In this document: piece by piece, positions 63,237-64,000 of the stretch | How the letters are laid out: the number at the start of each line of letters is the position of its first letter | How positions within the stretch are numbered: position 1 is the stretch's first letter | Assembly: GCF_008711325.1 (NCBI RefSeq) | Contig: NZ_VXDB01000008.1 | Span: 155,428 to 219,427 of the forward strand | Length of the DNA: 64,000 nucleotides | Origin: Roseibium sediminis | Lineage (GTDB): Bacteria; Pseudomonadota; Alphaproteobacteria; Rhizobiales; Stappiaceae | Reading direction: 5' to 3' | Notes under the pieces: generated by a model | Database searches by the model: none | Told to the model about the DNA's origin: nothing | Seen by the model: only the letters and a program-made list of their open reading frames with translations | Translations under genes and position numbers: made by a program

Positions 63237-63275
63237 CTATAATCCGCATAACCACACAGATGGAGGCACCGCGCC

Positions 63276-63761
63276 ATGAAGGGTAGTGAAAAAGTTATCG
63301 AACGTCTGAACGAAGCTCTGTTCCTGGAACTGGGGGCAATCAACCAGTACTGGCTGCACTACCGTCTGCTGGCCGACTGGGGCTATACGCGCCTTGCCAA
63401 GAAGGAGCGCGAGGAATCCATCGAGGAGATGCAGCACGCCGACAAGCTGGTGGATCGCATCATCTTCCTTGAAGGCCACCCGAACATGCAAAAGGTTGCG
63501 CCGCTGAAGATCGGCCAGAACATCAAGGAAGTTCTGGAAGCCGATCTGGCTGGTGAATACGAAGCCCGCACCTCCTACAAGAAGTCCCGCGATGTGTGCC
63601 GTGATGAAGGCGACTATGTCTCCATGGCCATCTTCGAGGAACTGCTGAAGGACGAGGAAGGCCATATCGACTTCCTTGAGACCCAGCTGGAGCTTCTCGG
63701 CAATATCGGCGAAGAGCGCTACGGCCTGTTGAACGCCCACCCGGCTGACGAAGCCGAATAA
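63276..63761 (+). CDS. bfr: bacterioferritin
   Basis: Bacterioferritin stores iron in a 24-subunit haem-containing shell. The 161-residue protein has the complete ferroxidase site: Glu18 ([12 protein letters not shown]), Glu51 and His54 (EEMQHADKL), Glu94 ([11 protein letters not shown]), Glu127 and His130 ([10 protein letters not shown]). Met52 in EEMQHAD is the haem ligand. GGAGG lies nine bases before ATG 63276. The Irr-like palindrome upstream indicates iron-dependent control. A strong bidirectional terminator follows. Confidence 0.97.
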   Translation: MKGSEKVIERLNEALFLELGAINQYWLHYRLLADWGYTRLAKKEREESIEEMQHADKLVDRIIFLEGHPNMQKVAPLKIGQNIKEVLEADLAGEYEARTSYKKSRDVCRDEGDYVSMAIFEELLKDEEGHIDFLETQLELLGNIGEERYGLLNAHPADEAE

Positions 63762-63800
63762 GCAATTTCACGGCGCGCGTTGCGCCGATTAAAAACAAGA

Positions 63801-63832
63801 AAAACGCACGGCCTTCCAGCCGTGCGTTTTTT
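63801..63832. terminator. bidirectional terminator after bfr
   Basis: AAAACGCACGGC (63801-63812) pairs perfectly with GCCGTGCGTTTT (63819-63830), with a 6-base loop and T-runs on both strands. It ends bfr and could also end the convergent gene at the right edge. Confidence 0.92.
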
Positions 63833-63929
63833 GTTTGCTCCATGGCTGGGGCTTGCAGCCCCTTTGCCTCGTTACTGGAACGCGGTCTCAGCAAAGCTTC
63901 TGAGCTTGCGGGAATGCAGCCGGTCGCCT

Positions 63930-64000
63930 TCAGGACTTGTAGACAAGCTGGACACCCGCAAAAACCTCGCGCTGTTGGATGATTTCTGATTCACTGGCTT
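63930..64000 (-). CDS. C-terminal fragment of an unidentified gene
   Basis: The minus-strand frame ending at TGA 63930-63932 reads ...SEIIQQREVFAGVQLVYKS before the window edge. The composition looks coding and the convergent placement behind a bidirectional terminator fits, but 23 codons are too few to name a family. It may be chance. Confidence 0.35.
   Translation of the reverse strand, partial: ASESEIIQQREVFAGVQLVYKS

Overview
The window is a compact, single-copy chromosomal segment of an alphaproteobacterium, most likely of the order Hyphomicrobiales (Rhizobiales) and perhaps near Stappiaceae. This is inferred from gene content and order: fabI-phosphatase-aroC; a rhizobial-type dnaA; btaAB for betaine lipids; nadABC with a COG4111/NadQ-type regulator; sppA-glyQ-glyS; separate b and b' subunits in the F0 operon; smc-dsbA-DUF721 next to mutY; and an Irr-type iron box at bfr. 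I see no prophage, insertion sequence, CRISPR array, rRNA or tRNA. The left edge cuts aroC and the right edge cuts an unidentified gene.

Layout. 1-3.9 kb (-): fabI, a histidine phosphatase, a DUF3095 protein with cyclase-like metal-site motifs, and aroC. 4-7.6 kb (+): a D-2-hydroxyacid dehydrogenase-type flavoprotein, then a 574-base region with a hairpin and two tiny overlapping ORFs, then dnaA. 7.7-13.6 kb: small conserved genes (glyoxalase-related protein, TPR-methyltransferase, SRAP peptidase, Nudix hydrolase, TIGR02301 protein, LysE exporter, orphans). 13.6-18 kb (-): btaB, btaA, an L,D-transpeptidase and an XRE regulator with an inverted repeat over its ribosome-binding site. 18-25 kb: DUF2061 protein, dihydroorotase-like enzyme, YgfZ, HD hydrolase, tyrosine phosphatase, NadQ-like regulator, SleB-type wall hydrolase, UPF0114 protein. 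25-31.5 kb: a diguanylate cyclase with a degenerate receiver, nadC-nadB-nadA behind two candidate operators, and an MFS transporter. 31.5-39.3 kb: an inverted-repeat element, glyS, an opposed GGDEF-EAL gene, glyQ, sppA, and a family-4-like uracil-DNA glycosylase. 39.5-51.5 kb: ETF-ubiquinone oxidoreductase, two small secreted proteins, a DEAD-box helicase, a second GGDEF-EAL protein, a PQQ-type sugar dehydrogenase, chorismate mutase, malic enzyme, a ceramidase-family protein and moaB. 51.5-64 kb: a glycosyltransferase, a radical SAM protein, rnhB, the F0 operon atpI-B-E-F2-F, smc-dsbA-DUF721, mutY and bfr.

Themes. Most genes are housekeeping. NAD synthesis (nadABC) and its probable regulator lie about 3 kb apart, and the nadA promoter region carries two similar palindromic sites. 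Cyclic-di-GMP signalling is represented by three GGDEF proteins. Lipid adaptation (btaAB, ceramidase-family protein) and iron storage (bfr with an Irr-like box) carry plausible regulatory elements. The most unexplained structure is the dnaA leader: a hairpin that would bury a ribosome-binding site, followed at once by a 20-codon Lys/Arg/His/Asn-rich ORF that overlaps a 25-codon Asn-rich ORF in a TGATG junction.

Start codons were chosen from visible Shine-Dalgarno sequences and family N-termini, so several differ from the longest possible reading frame.
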